A program made the position numbers and the translations under genes. 64,000 nucleotides of DNA from Chloroflexota bacterium (GTDB taxonomy: Bacteria > Chloroflexota > Anaerolineae > Anaerolineales > Villigracilaceae), in NCBI GenBank assembly GCA_016234555.1, contig JACRBJ010000087.1:62001-126000 (forward strand), written 5' to 3'. Below the pieces are notes generated by a model. It was not told where the DNA came from. It searched no databases and saw only the letters and a list, made by a program, of their open reading frames with translations. Below are positions 17,751-25,816 of the stretch, piece by piece (positions within the stretch are counted from its first letter, which is position 1; every line of letters starts with the position of its first letter).

Positions 17751-18563
17751 TTACAGGATGAACCAGATAAGGAAGTAATAACCGATCACAGCGCCCCATA
17801 GCCAGGAATCGATGCGGTCGAAGAAACCGCCATGACCGGGGATGAGGTCGCTGGAATCCTTGATGCCAGACTGTCTTTTGATCATGCTCTCGCCCAGGTC
17901 GCCCAGGGGAGGGATCGCGCCGAGAATAAAACCAAGAATTGCGCCCTGCCAAAGGGTGATCTGACCCGCGAGATTTCCGTAGGTGGTAAAAGCGTATACT
18001 GAGAAAAAACCGCCCCACGTGGCGGTAACAATGCTGGCGGCGTAACCTTCCCAGCTTTTTTTGGGGCTGAGGCGCGGAGCCATTTTATGCCTGCCGTAAG
18101 CCCTGCCAATCGAGTATGCGCCGGTATCGCCGTACATGACAGAGAACATCACCAGCATAAACCACCAGCCGCCGTCGGGGAGGTTCCGAAGGTCGAAAAG
18201 GTAGGAGCCGATCCAGCCGATGTAGGCGATTCCGCCCACGGCGATCCCAAAGTCAACCGCAGACTGGTCCCGTCCGCGCTCGTAGGCGATCAAGTGATAA
18301 GCCATCGCCGCAAGGAGGCTTACAGCAAAGGCAGGCTGGGCATACGACGGAAAGAACATGCGGGTGACGGTGACGAGAGCCACGCCGCCGATGGTCACGT
18401 GGAAGTTCGGCTGATACCCCGCCGCGCGAAAAAGATGGATGTACTCCCGCGCCGCGCCGATTAAAAATGTCCCCATCAACAAATAATAAAAGGGTCCGCC
18501 AAGCATGATGAGGGGCAACCCTATGACGGCAAGACCCAGGGCAGTGATTGTTCGTTTAAGCAT
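17751..18563 (-). CDS. cdsA: Phosphatidate cytidylyltransferase
   Basis: 270 residues, multi-spanning membrane protein that makes CDP-diacylglycerol from phosphatidate and CTP. The full CDP-diglyceride synthase signature is present near the C-terminus: GESMIKRQSGIKDSSDLIPG followed by HGGFFDRIDS. The start at 18563 (MLKRTITALGL) overlaps the end of uppS by 8 bp, which indicates translational coupling; upstream in-frame codons belong to the uppS coding region. This uppS-cdsA order is common in bacteria. Confidence 0.93.
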   Translation of the reverse strand: MLKRTITALGLAVIGLPLIMLGGPFYYLLMGTFLIGAAREYIHLFRAAGYQPNFHVTIGGVALVTVTRMFFPSYAQPAFAVSLLAAMAYHLIAYERGRDQSAVDFGIAVGGIAYIGWIGSYLFDLRNLPDGGWWFMLVMFSVMYGDTGAYSIGRAYGRHKMAPRLSPKKSWEGYAASIVTATWGGFFSVYAFTTYGNLAGQITLWQGAILGFILGAIPPLGDLGESMIKRQSGIKDSSDLIPGHGGFFDRIDSWLWGAVIGYYFLIWFIL

Positions 18564-19308
18564 TTGATTCCTGAAGCTCCCCCGAAGACACCTTTCCATA
18601 CCGCCTGTCACGCTGGGCAAATGCCTCCAGCGCTCGGCGATATTCATCCTTGTCGAAATCGGGCCAGTAGGTCGGCGTGATATACCATTCGGAATAGGCA
18701 GCCTGCCAGATCAGGAAATTGCTCACGCGCAGTTCGCCCGAAGTGCGGATGATGAGGTCGGGGTCTGGAACTCCCGCCGTGTATAAATATTGACCGACCA
18801 GTTTGTCGGTTACCTCTTCAGGCGACACGCCGTCCTTCATCATGCGCTGGATGGCTTGAACGATCTCGTCGCGTCCGCCGTAATTGAAGGCGATGTTCAA
18901 GATCAGGCGGTCGTTGTTTTTTGTCATGTCGATTGCTTCCAGCACTTTTTCCTGGAGGGAGGGAGCCAGCCGTTCGAGACGCCCGATATGGCGAAGTTGG
19001 ACGCCTTCCTGGTGCAGTTCGCCCAGTTCGCGGTCGATGACATCTTCGAGGATATACATTAACCCTTTGACCTCCTCGGGTGGGCGTCCCCAGTTTTCGG
19101 TTGAAAAGGCATAGATCGTCAGGTATTTGACGCCAAATTCAACCGTGGCACGAATGACGCGGCGCAGGTTTTCCGTTCCCGCCTTGTGTCCTGCCAGGCG
19201 AGGCAGGCCGCGCTGAAGCGCCCAACGTCCATTGCCATCCATGATGATGGCGATGTGTTGGGGAATTTTTCCAGGGGGAACTGCAGAGGGGAGTTCAGTC
19301 ATGGTCAT
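18556..19308 (-). CDS. uppS: Isoprenyl (undecaprenyl-type) diphosphate synthase
   Basis: About 250 residues, cis-prenyltransferase that extends farnesyl diphosphate with isopentenyl diphosphate to make the lipid carrier for cell-wall sugars. The catalytic aspartate lies in IIMDGNGRWA, followed by the cis-prenyltransferase stretch YAFSTENWGRP, NIAFNYGGRDEI and the C-terminal DLIIRTSGELRVSNFLIWQ. The start is chosen at 19308; a second ATG two codons later (19302) is equally possible because the weak AAGAG ribosome-binding site lies between. It lies 37 bp downstream of frr. The isoprenoid substrate could come from the mevalonate-type genes at 27.5-38 kb. Confidence 0.93.
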   Translation of the reverse strand: MTMTELPSAVPPGKIPQHIAIIMDGNGRWALQRGLPRLAGHKAGTENLRRVIRATVEFGVKYLTIYAFSTENWGRPPEEVKGLMYILEDVIDRELGELHQEGVQLRHIGRLERLAPSLQEKVLEAIDMTKNNDRLILNIAFNYGGRDEIVQAIQRMMKDGVSPEEVTDKLVGQYLYTAGVPDPDLIIRTSGELRVSNFLIWQAAYSEWYITPTYWPDFDKDEYRRALEAFAQRDRRYGKVSSGELQESNA

Positions 19309-19345
19309 TAACTCTTTTGAGCGCGTTTGACGCAACCGCAAAGAA

Positions 19346-19915
19346 CTACACTTCCATAATCTCTTTTTCTTTGACCTGCCCGTGTTTGGCAATGTCCTCG
19401 ATGTATTTATCCGTCACTTTTTGCAACTCCTCCTCGCCGAAGAGGCGATCGTCTTCCGTGATCAGTTTTTCCTTTTCATAATCGCGGATGTCGTTATGGA
19501 TATCGCGACGGATGTTCCGCACGGCAACGCGGGCTTCCTCCAGGCGATGGTGCATCTGTTTGACGAGGGCACGGCGGCGTTCCTCATCGAGCGGGGGCAG
19601 GTTCAGGTGGATGACCTTGCCGTCGGAGTTTGGATTCAGCCCCAGGTTCGAGGCGCGGATTGCCTTTTCGATGTTCTTGACCGATGCTGCGTCAAAGGGC
19701 TTGATCATGATCGTGCGCGGTTCGGGGACGCTTATGGATGCGAGCTGCATGAGATGCGTGGGGGTGCCGTAATAATCAACAGGCAATCTTTCCACCAATG
19801 CGGGACTGGCGCGCCCCGTACGAATTCCAGCGAGATCATCTGCAAGGGATTGAATTGCGCCGCGCATTCGTGTTTCGGCGTCTTTCAGTAAATCTTTGAT
19901 TTCTTCGGTACTCAC
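19346..19915 (-). CDS. frr: Ribosome recycling factor
   Basis: 189 residues, close to the usual 185. Splits post-termination ribosomes together with EF-G. Recognised by RTGRASPALVERLPVDYYG, PEPRTIMIKPFD and NDIRDYEKEKLITEDDR. The start is GTG at 19915: an AGGAGG ribosome-binding site lies 6 bases upstream and overlaps a possible TTG start at 19930 that I reject. It lies in the usual pyrH-frr order. Confidence 0.95.
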   Translation of the reverse strand: MSTEEIKDLLKDAETRMRGAIQSLADDLAGIRTGRASPALVERLPVDYYGTPTHLMQLASISVPEPRTIMIKPFDAASVKNIEKAIRASNLGLNPNSDGKVIHLNLPPLDEERRRALVKQMHHRLEEARVAVRNIRRDIHNDIRDYEKEKLITEDDRLFGEEELQKVTDKYIEDIAKHGQVKEKEIMEV

Positions 19916-20039
19916 GATCTTCCTCCTCAAAAATGATTGCGTTACAAGGATACCTTAAAACAAGAATTTATGCTATGGGAGCGCAATCAAGGTGATGGGA
20001 AATGGCGGGGGATTGATAGACTCTCAGAGGGAACGCTCG

Positions 20040-20087
20040 ATGCCCGCGCCCTTCACATGCTTTGGAGAGGGGAAGGGCGCAGGGCAT
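20040..20087. repeat. Long GC-rich hairpin between pyrH and frr
   Basis: ATGCCCGCGCCCTTC (20040-20054) pairs with GAAGGGCGCAGGGCAT (20072-20087) with one bulged or mismatched base. It lies in the 183-bp spacer of the minus-strand pyrH-frr transcript. No T run follows, so it may set relative expression or be a REP-like repeat rather than a terminator. Confidence 0.5.
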
Positions 20088-20098
20088 AGCTGTATAAA

Positions 20099-20818
20099 CT
20101 AGTCCCCGCTGACCAGCGTGCCGACAGCCTCGCCGCGCAAAGCGGCAAGCAGGGCGGTTGTGTCCCATAAATTCAATACAAGGATCGGAACGTTATTTTC
20201 CATGCACAGGGATATCGCGGTACTATCCATCACCTCGAGACGACGATTCAGCACTTCGATGTAGCTTAGCTGGTCGAACTTTTTCGCGTTTGGATTCTTC
20301 TTTGGATCTGAATCATACACGCCGTCCACCTTGGTGGCTTTGATGACCACGTTGGCGTCGATTTCGGTCGCGCGCAGGGCGGCAGCGGTATCAGTGGAGA
20401 AGTATGGATTCCCCGTCCCCGCCCCGAATATCACCACGCGTCCCTTTTCCAGGTGGCGAATCGCGCGCCGGCGGATATACGGTTCCGCAATGGCGCGCAT
20501 CTCTATTGCGGACATGACGCGGGTGTATACACCCTGGCGCTCCAGCGCATCCATCAGGGACATGGCGTTCATCACCGTCGCAAGCATTCCCATGTAGTCG
20601 GCTGTGGCGCGGTCCATGCCGTGTTCGAGACCCTGCTTGCCACGCCACAAATTACCCGCGCCGATCACAACTGCCACGTCCACGTCCATTTCCCGAACTT
20701 CCTTGATTCGGCTGGCGATCGCCTCGGCTTCATCGACGTCGATTCCGCGTCCCAACTCGCCGCCAAGCGCTTCACCGCTCAGCTTCAGAAGAATTCGTTT
20801 GTATTTCATTTGAGCCAT
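20099..20818 (-). CDS. pyrH: Uridylate kinase
   Basis: 239 residues, amino-acid-kinase fold, phosphorylates UMP to UDP. Key segments are YKRILLKLSGEALGG (phosphate-binding lysine and glycines), VVIGAGNLWRGKQG, and GAGTGNPYFSTDTAAALRA. An AGGAGG ribosome-binding site precedes the ATG. An intrinsic terminator separates it from tsf upstream, so pyrH likely starts its own transcript or depends on read-through. Confidence 0.95.
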   Translation of the reverse strand: MAQMKYKRILLKLSGEALGGELGRGIDVDEAEAIASRIKEVREMDVDVAVVIGAGNLWRGKQGLEHGMDRATADYMGMLATVMNAMSLMDALERQGVYTRVMSAIEMRAIAEPYIRRRAIRHLEKGRVVIFGAGTGNPYFSTDTAAALRATEIDANVVIKATKVDGVYDSDPKKNPNAKKFDQLSYIEVLNRRLEVMDSTAISLCMENNVPILVLNLWDTTALLAALRGEAVGTLVSGD

Positions 20819-20860
20819 TTATGCCTCCTGGTTGATTACGGAACAATTTGTACAATCTAC

Positions 20861-20887
20861 AAAAAAGCCAACCCGAAGGTTGGCTTT
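20861..20887 (-). terminator. Intrinsic terminator after tsf
   Basis: On the minus strand, AAGCCAACC pairs with GGTTGGCTT around a TTCG tetraloop and is followed by a T run. It starts 8 bp after the tsf stop. Confidence 0.85.
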
Positions 20888-20894
20888 CAAACAA

Positions 20895-21500
20895 CTATTC
20901 CCTGGTGCTTTCACCCAGCTCCCATCGCTGGAAGCGGCGTACGATCACGTTTTCGCCGATTGCGGCAACGTTCTGCAGGACAAGCTTTTCAACCGTGATT
21001 GTTTCGTCGCGGATGTAGGCTTGGCGCATCAGGCAGACCTCATCCTTATATTTTTCGACGCGTCCTTCCACGATCTTTGCGAGGACATTCTCAGGCTTGC
21101 CCTCTTCCAATGCGCGGGCGCGGGCAATGCCGGCTTCGTGTTCCAACTCGGCAGCGGGAATTTCCTCCGCCGTAATATATTTGGGGGCGCTGGCTGCGAT
21201 CTGCAGGGCGATTTCATGAGCCAAATTGCGGAATTGCTCGGCGCGAGCCACAAAATCGGTTTCGCAATTGATCTCGACCATAACGCCCACGCGTCCGCCG
21301 CCGTGGGAATACATTTCCACGACACCGTTCGAAGCTGTGCGGTCAGACCGCTTGGCGGCGGTCGCCATGCCTTTTTCGCGCAGCCAGTCAACAGCCTTGT
21401 TGAAATCGCCATTCGCATCTTGTAACGCTTTGCGGCAATCGAGCATTGGCGCATTGGTTGCGGCGCGCAGCTCCTTGATCATCTGTGTTGTAATTTCCAT
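20895..21500 (-). CDS. tsf: Translation elongation factor Ts (short form)
   Basis: 201 residues, nucleotide-exchange factor for EF-Tu. The N-terminal TDVGLK-type UBA region appears as IKELRAATNAPMLDCRKAL, followed by GDFNKAVDWLREKG, and the core VMVEINCETDFVARAEQF is diagnostic. Its length matches the short EF-Ts seen in Thermus and several deep-branching phyla, lacking the second core repeat of the E. coli protein. It directly follows rpsB (21 bp gap) in the universal order. Confidence 0.95.
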   Translation of the reverse strand: MEITTQMIKELRAATNAPMLDCRKALQDANGDFNKAVDWLREKGMATAAKRSDRTASNGVVEMYSHGGGRVGVMVEINCETDFVARAEQFRNLAHEIALQIAASAPKYITAEEIPAAELEHEAGIARARALEEGKPENVLAKIVEGRVEKYKDEVCLMRQAYIRDETITVEKLVLQNVAAIGENVIVRRFQRWELGESTRE

Positions 21501-21521
21501 AATTCACTATCCTTGTATCGG

Positions 21522-22424
21522 CTATTCGGCAGCAGCGGGGGCGGCAGAATCACCTTCCGGTTTTACTTCAACTTCGTCCACCTTGCGGCTGACGTTCAGC
21601 TTCGCCAGTGTGGATTCGCCCAGCAGGATATCCTCGCCCATGTTTTCATCCTCGGTCTCGACAACGGGTTTGCGGGGTCCGCGAGTCTTGGGCTTTGCTT
21701 CGACGGCGACTTCACCGGGCTGTTCAGGTTCCTCTTCCTTGCGCATGGCTTTACCTTCCAGCACGGCATCTGCCACCTTGGCGACCAGAAGTTTGATGGC
21801 GCGAATGGCATCATCGTTCGAAGGGATGACGTAGTCGACATTTTGCGGATTGCAGTTGGTGTCCACAAGGGCGACAATCGGAATCTTCAACAGATTCGCC
21901 TCGCGGACTGCGGCATCTTCGCGTCCCACGTCGACGATGAAAAGCAGATCGGGGCGGCGCTTCATGTTGCGGACACCCGACAGGCGGGTGGTCAGGCGGG
22001 TGATCTCGCGTTCGATCAACAGGCCTTCCTTCTTGGTCAGGCGGTTGATATCCTCTGAATCGCGGATCTTTTCCAGGCGTTCCAATTCCTGGATGCGCTT
22101 GTGCATGGTGTCCCAGTTGGTGAGCATGCCGCCCATCCAGCGTTCTGTGACATAGGGCATGCCGCAGCGGGCGGCTTCCTCCGCGACGGTTTCCTGTGCC
22201 TGGCGCTTGGTTCCAACGAACAAAACAGTGCCACCAGCCACAACGGTGTCGCGGACAGTGTTGTAACCCTGATTCAACAGCTTGACAGTCTGTTGCAGGT
22301 CGATGATATGAATACCGTTACGTTCGGTGAAGATGTACGGTTTCATACGGGGGTCCCACTTGTTGGTGCGATGCCCGAAGTGGACGCCGCTCTCAAGCAG
22401 GGCTTTCATGGAAATGACAGCCAT
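21522..22424 (-). CDS. rpsB: 30S ribosomal protein S2
   Basis: 300 residues. The N-terminal ~225 residues are standard S2 (LLESGVHFGHRTNKWDPRM, ERWMGGMLTNW, PDLLFIVDVGREDAAVREA). A C-terminal extension of about 75 residues is rich in acidic residues, Pro and Ala (EEEPEQPGEVAVEAKPKTRG) and likely disordered, which is seen in some phyla. An AAGGAG ribosome-binding site precedes the ATG, and a 129-nt structured leader lies upstream. Confidence 0.95.
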   Translation of the reverse strand: MAVISMKALLESGVHFGHRTNKWDPRMKPYIFTERNGIHIIDLQQTVKLLNQGYNTVRDTVVAGGTVLFVGTKRQAQETVAEEAARCGMPYVTERWMGGMLTNWDTMHKRIQELERLEKIRDSEDINRLTKKEGLLIEREITRLTTRLSGVRNMKRRPDLLFIVDVGREDAAVREANLLKIPIVALVDTNCNPQNVDYVIPSNDDAIRAIKLLVAKVADAVLEGKAMRKEEEPEQPGEVAVEAKPKTRGPRKPVVETEDENMGEDILLGESTLAKLNVSRKVDEVEVKPEGDSAAPAAAE

Positions 22425-22553
22425 TATTACTCCTTAACTTTTGCTGTTCCCAAACGCGCAATTCAGGCGTGGAACAGGGTGGGTTTAGCGGGAATTCGAA
22501 CCCGCTCAGGGACGCTTGTTGCCCGTCCCAGGCAAGATTTGCCTTTTTTAGGC
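22425..22553 (-). promoter_or_regulatory. Structured 5' leader of rpsB-tsf
   Basis: Four consecutive hairpins can be drawn in the minus-strand leader: AGGCAA-ATC-TTGCCT (22544-22530), GGGACG/CGTCCC (22529-22509), AGCGGG-TTCGAATT-CCCGCT (22506-22487) and GTTCC-ACGC/GCGT-GGGAAC (22475-22446). The third resembles a tRNA T-arm but has an 8-base loop. S2 is known to repress its own operon through the rpsB leader in several bacteria, so an S2-binding element is a reasonable inference. A tRNA is excluded because no acceptor stem exists. Confidence 0.6.
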
Positions 22554-22559
22554 GGCGGG

Positions 22560-22568
22560 ATTATACCA
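22560..22568 (-). promoter_or_regulatory. Extended -10 promoter of rpsB-tsf
   Basis: The minus strand reads TGGTATAAT, a perfect extended -10. Transcription would start about 7 bases downstream, right at the first base of the structured leader. Confidence 0.7.
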
Positions 22569-22618
22569 CAGGAATTTTCATGCAATGCTATACTTGGGCA
22601 AAAATTCAGGCGATTTTC

Positions 22619-23929
22619 ATGAAACCCATCATCAAACAACTCCTCCTTCTTTTCCTCGTCAACCTGGCTCTTGCCTTTGCAATCAAAGGTATTACAAGCT
22701 ACTACGGGATGAAAAAGACCCAAATGTCATTCGACCATGCCGTTTGGGTCTTCACGTACGAAATCGGCAACGACTCGTGGCGACCAATGCAACTGGCTTA
22801 CGACCACTGGATCGAATCAGGTAAACAAAGCCTGCTCTACACCGACCTGTTGCTTCCCGTAAAGGTGAAATTTCTGTATCCTCCCACCGCACTGCTGATC
22901 ACGCAGTTTATCAACACGAACAATGTTGACTTGCTGGCGTTTTCCACCTCCGCGACAATCATCTTTCTGTTCCTGATGTCAGCCGGGGTGATTGCAACGG
23001 TGTTGTATTCGTGGAAATCCTACAAATTGCCGCCGCTTTCCTCTGCCGAGCAGGTGACAGTTGGGGCTTTACTCACCCTGCTGCTTTTCACATTCTATCC
23101 CGTTGTAAAGGCAGCCACGCTGGGACAACTTCAAGTCTGGTTGAATGCTTTTTTTGCAATCGCCATCCTGTGTTACATCACCGGCTGGGATATCCTTGCG
23201 GGTATCATGCTGGGACTAATGGCTTCCATCAAGCCGCATTACGCGCTTTTCATCCTCTGGGGAGTGCTGCGCGGCAACTGGAAGCTGGTCATTGCGATCA
23301 CGGTCACCGGTCTGTTGGGCGTTCTGCTGGGGATGCGTGAATTCGGCTTCGCGATGTACATCGACTACCTGCGCGGACTGAGCTTTGTCACGCAGCACGG
23401 CGAGTCGGTCTACACTAACCAGTCGTTTAACGCGCTGGCGGGGCGGTTTTTCAGCGTGCGCTATCCTGAAGTTTTCAACAACTTGAGATGGAATGGATAT
23501 CGCTATCCCCCGTACAACGTCTGGGTGTTTTCCTTCACTCAGATTATGTCCATTGTCGTCCTGCTGGTCACGTTGATGAAAACAAAAAGCAAGGGCAGTG
23601 AAGCCAAACTGGCGGATTTTCTGTTGATGGGGCTGGGCGCAACGCTGGCGTCTCCCATTGCATGGGAGCACCATTACGGGGTGCTTTTTCCGATCTTCGT
23701 TTGTGTGGGATTGGTTTTGTGGTTTGGAGATTCTCCGCTCAAGGGCAATTGGGTCAAAGCTGCCTTCGTCCTGTGCTACCTGGTGGCGGCGAACGTATTT
23801 CCGTTTGCCAAATACGTGGCTGACTCCTACTTCAATGTTTTGCAGTCCTACCTTTTGATGGCAGCCTGTGGTTTGTTCCTTATTTTGTTGCTGATAAAAC
23901 ATCCCCGCGAAAATAAGGCAAAAGCCTGA
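22619..23929 (+). CDS. GT87-like polyprenyl-phosphate-dependent membrane glycosyltransferase
   Basis: About 436 residues with roughly 9-10 hydrophobic segments. An N-terminal membrane segment is followed by an extracytoplasmic loop holding charged residues (QMSFDHAVWVFTYEIGNDSW) and a later GIMLGLMASIKPHYALFILW segment, a pattern typical of the DUF2029/GT87 mannosyltransferases. These enzymes add a sugar from a polyprenyl-phosphate donor outside the membrane. The acceptor is unknown. The start is uncertain: ATG at 22619 (used) or ATG at 22580, which has AGGA 6 bases upstream. It is divergent from rpsB, and the promoter regions overlap. Confidence 0.7.
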   Translation: MKPIIKQLLLLFLVNLALAFAIKGITSYYGMKKTQMSFDHAVWVFTYEIGNDSWRPMQLAYDHWIESGKQSLLYTDLLLPVKVKFLYPPTALLITQFINTNNVDLLAFSTSATIIFLFLMSAGVIATVLYSWKSYKLPPLSSAEQVTVGALLTLLLFTFYPVVKAATLGQLQVWLNAFFAIAILCYITGWDILAGIMLGLMASIKPHYALFILWGVLRGNWKLVIAITVTGLLGVLLGMREFGFAMYIDYLRGLSFVTQHGESVYTNQSFNALAGRFFSVRYPEVFNNLRWNGYRYPPYNVWVFSFTQIMSIVVLLVTLMKTKSKGSEAKLADFLLMGLGATLASPIAWEHHYGVLFPIFVCVGLVLWFGDSPLKGNWVKAAFVLCYLVAANVFPFAKYVADSYFNVLQSYLLMAACGLFLILLLIKHPRENKAKA

Positions 23930-23937
23930 TTCAAGGA

Positions 23938-23979
23938 AAACAAAAAATCAGCCCTTCACGTGGGGCTGATTTTTTGTTT
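23938..23979. terminator. Bidirectional terminator between the glycosyltransferase and dnaA
   Basis: AAACAAAAAATCAGCCC pairs with GGGCTGATTTTTTGTTT around a short loop. A and T runs on both sides suit termination of the convergent genes. Confidence 0.85.
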
Positions 23980-23995
23980 GACAACTCACGTATTT

Positions 23996-25354
23996 CTAAG
24001 CCACTGCGGTCTGTTCGTACAGTTGTTGTTTTAGGGAGGCGATGTCTTTTTCCAGACGGCGGTCGCCGTGTTGGATTTGTTCCTTGATTTTATCTATTGC
24101 CGACATGACCGTTGAGTGGTCGCGCCCGCCCAACGCTTCGCCGATCTGGGGATATGAAATCTTGAATTCCTCGCGCAGCAGGTACATGGCAATTTGGCGT
24201 GGAAAAGCCACCTCTTTTGTGCGGTCACGCCCCAAAAGTTTTTCGGCGGTCAGGTTGAATTTACGGGCGACCAAATCCACCACCTGCCCGGGTTCCACAT
24301 CCCCGCGAGCCGGCAACAGGTCAGACAAAGCCACTTCCACAAGACTCGGCGTGAGGGCGGAACCGCTCAGATCTGCAAAAGCAATGATGCGGTTCAGCGC
24401 GCCTTCCAATTCGCGGATGTTGGATTGGATCTGCTTGGCGATGGTCTCCAAAATTTCATCCGAAATCTGCCGACCTGTGCGCTCGGCTTTGGAGCGCAAA
24501 ATAGCAAGCCGGGTCTCGAAATCGGGTGCCTGGATGTCGGCGGTCAGTCCCCACTCGAAGCGGGAGCGCAGACGCTCCTCCAGCGTGACCAATGACTTGG
24601 GCGGGCGGTCCGACGACACGATGATCTGCTTGTCCTGCCCGTGCAGGGTGTTGAAAGTGTGAAAGAATTCCTCCTGCGTGGATTCCTTGCCCGCAATGAA
24701 CTGGATGTCATCCACCAGCAGGACGTCGGCGGAGCGGTACTTCTCACGGAAAGCCTGTGTGGTGTGCGTGCGAATGGCGCTGATCATGTCATTCGTGAAT
24801 TCTTCGGAGGAAACATATAAAACATTCAACCCGTCGGCGTGACAGGCATTGCCGATGGCGTGCAGCAGGTGGGTTTTTCCCAATCCCACGCCGCCGTACA
24901 GGAAAAGCGGATTGTAGGCGCGGGCTGGCTTCTCTGCCACAGCCTGACAGGCTGCGTGGGCAAGTCGGTTTCCAGAGCCAACAACGTAAGTGTCGAAGGT
25001 GTAGCGCGGATTCAGGGTGACATGACGCGGCTTCGGCTCGGGTGGGGTAATCTCTATCGAAGCAGGAACATGCTCCCCGTCGGGTTCGGTATGCGATTCA
25101 CCCTCCCCGGACTGGGAAACGACAAATTCAACCGTCACGTTCGAGTTCAAAATCCCAATCAACAGGCGGCTTACTGTAGTTGCAAGGCGACTCTCCAACC
25201 AGTCACGTGCATAGGCGTTGCGTACACCAACGGTAATCACCCCATTCTCGTATGCCATGGGACGCGTATCGCGCACCCACGTGTCGTAGGATGCGCGAGG
25301 CATTTCCATTTGAAGTTGTGCGAGTACCGACTGCCATGCCTGCTCAGCGTTCAT
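23996..25354 (-). CDS. dnaA: Chromosomal replication initiator DnaA
   Basis: 452 residues with all four domains. Domain I is at residues 1-80 (AWQSVLAQLQMEMPRASYDT) and a short linker is at 80-115. The AAA+ domain has Walker A GGVGLGKTHLLHA and Walker B VLLVDDIQFIAGK. Domain IV DNA-binding ends with the DnaA signature GGRDHSTVMSAIDKI. It binds DnaA boxes and opens oriC. No DnaA-box cluster was found in the ~460 bp upstream, so oriC may be elsewhere. Domain I matters here because the mobile element carries a near copy at the start of its own replication protein (45605). Confidence 0.96.
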   Translation of the reverse strand: MNAEQAWQSVLAQLQMEMPRASYDTWVRDTRPMAYENGVITVGVRNAYARDWLESRLATTVSRLLIGILNSNVTVEFVVSQSGEGESHTEPDGEHVPASIEITPPEPKPRHVTLNPRYTFDTYVVGSGNRLAHAACQAVAEKPARAYNPLFLYGGVGLGKTHLLHAIGNACHADGLNVLYVSSEEFTNDMISAIRTHTTQAFREKYRSADVLLVDDIQFIAGKESTQEEFFHTFNTLHGQDKQIIVSSDRPPKSLVTLEERLRSRFEWGLTADIQAPDFETRLAILRSKAERTGRQISDEILETIAKQIQSNIRELEGALNRIIAFADLSGSALTPSLVEVALSDLLPARGDVEPGQVVDLVARKFNLTAEKLLGRDRTKEVAFPRQIAMYLLREEFKISYPQIGEALGGRDHSTVMSAIDKIKEQIQHGDRRLEKDIASLKQQLYEQTAVA

Positions 25355-25816
25355 AAATATTCCTCAGTGATGTATTTTGGGTACATTGAATAGCCCGCCT
25401 TTTCGCGGCTCTGTAAAATAATATGCCTTTATCAAGAGTATTGTAGGTGTAGGAGTTTGGATGTTTGGGACATACATCCATTGTATCAGCGTGTTGTTAT
25501 TCTAGCAGATACTTTCCTTGAATAACAAGGCGTTAGACCTACGTTAAGTTAAAAAGATTTGTTTTGTTAAGGTTTGGTCATCTTAAAGAAACGTTGTGCG
25601 CTGCAATTTCATCTGTATCTCTTTGTAGAACACGTGTTTCAGCCAAAAGCACCAGCCCATCTCTCGTTACCCCCCATATATGGGCATGGGGGGCGTTTTT
25701 CCGGAAGGACTCGTATATTTGCCTTAAAAAATCCAGACATCCAACATTTTTATTTCGTGTTAAACGAGACTCGGTTTCCTGTGATTCATCCGGCAATGAT
25801 TGTTGATTCAAACTTT
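25355..25816. other. Intergenic region upstream of dnaA
   Basis: About 460 bp, AT-rich, with no convincing protein gene and no TTATCCACA-type DnaA boxes that I could find. It contains an orphan terminator-like hairpin at 25670-25700. Short open frames here overlap each other on both strands and lack ribosome-binding sites. Confidence 0.6.
25670..25700 (+). terminator. Orphan terminator-like hairpin
   Basis: CCCCCCAT (25670-25677) pairs with ATGGGGGG (25686-25693), followed by CGTTTTT. It points in the plus direction but no protein gene precedes it, so it could end a small RNA or a transcript entering from upstream. Confidence 0.4.

Noticed and set aside
22475..22560. tRNA-like sequence on the minus strand near rpsB
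   Set aside because: Only a T-arm-like hairpin is present, with an 8-base loop and no acceptor stem or anticodon arm; it lies in the rpsB leader behind a promoter.
25355..25816. Possible oriC upstream of dnaA
   Set aside because: No TTATCCACA-like boxes or repeat clusters were found there.
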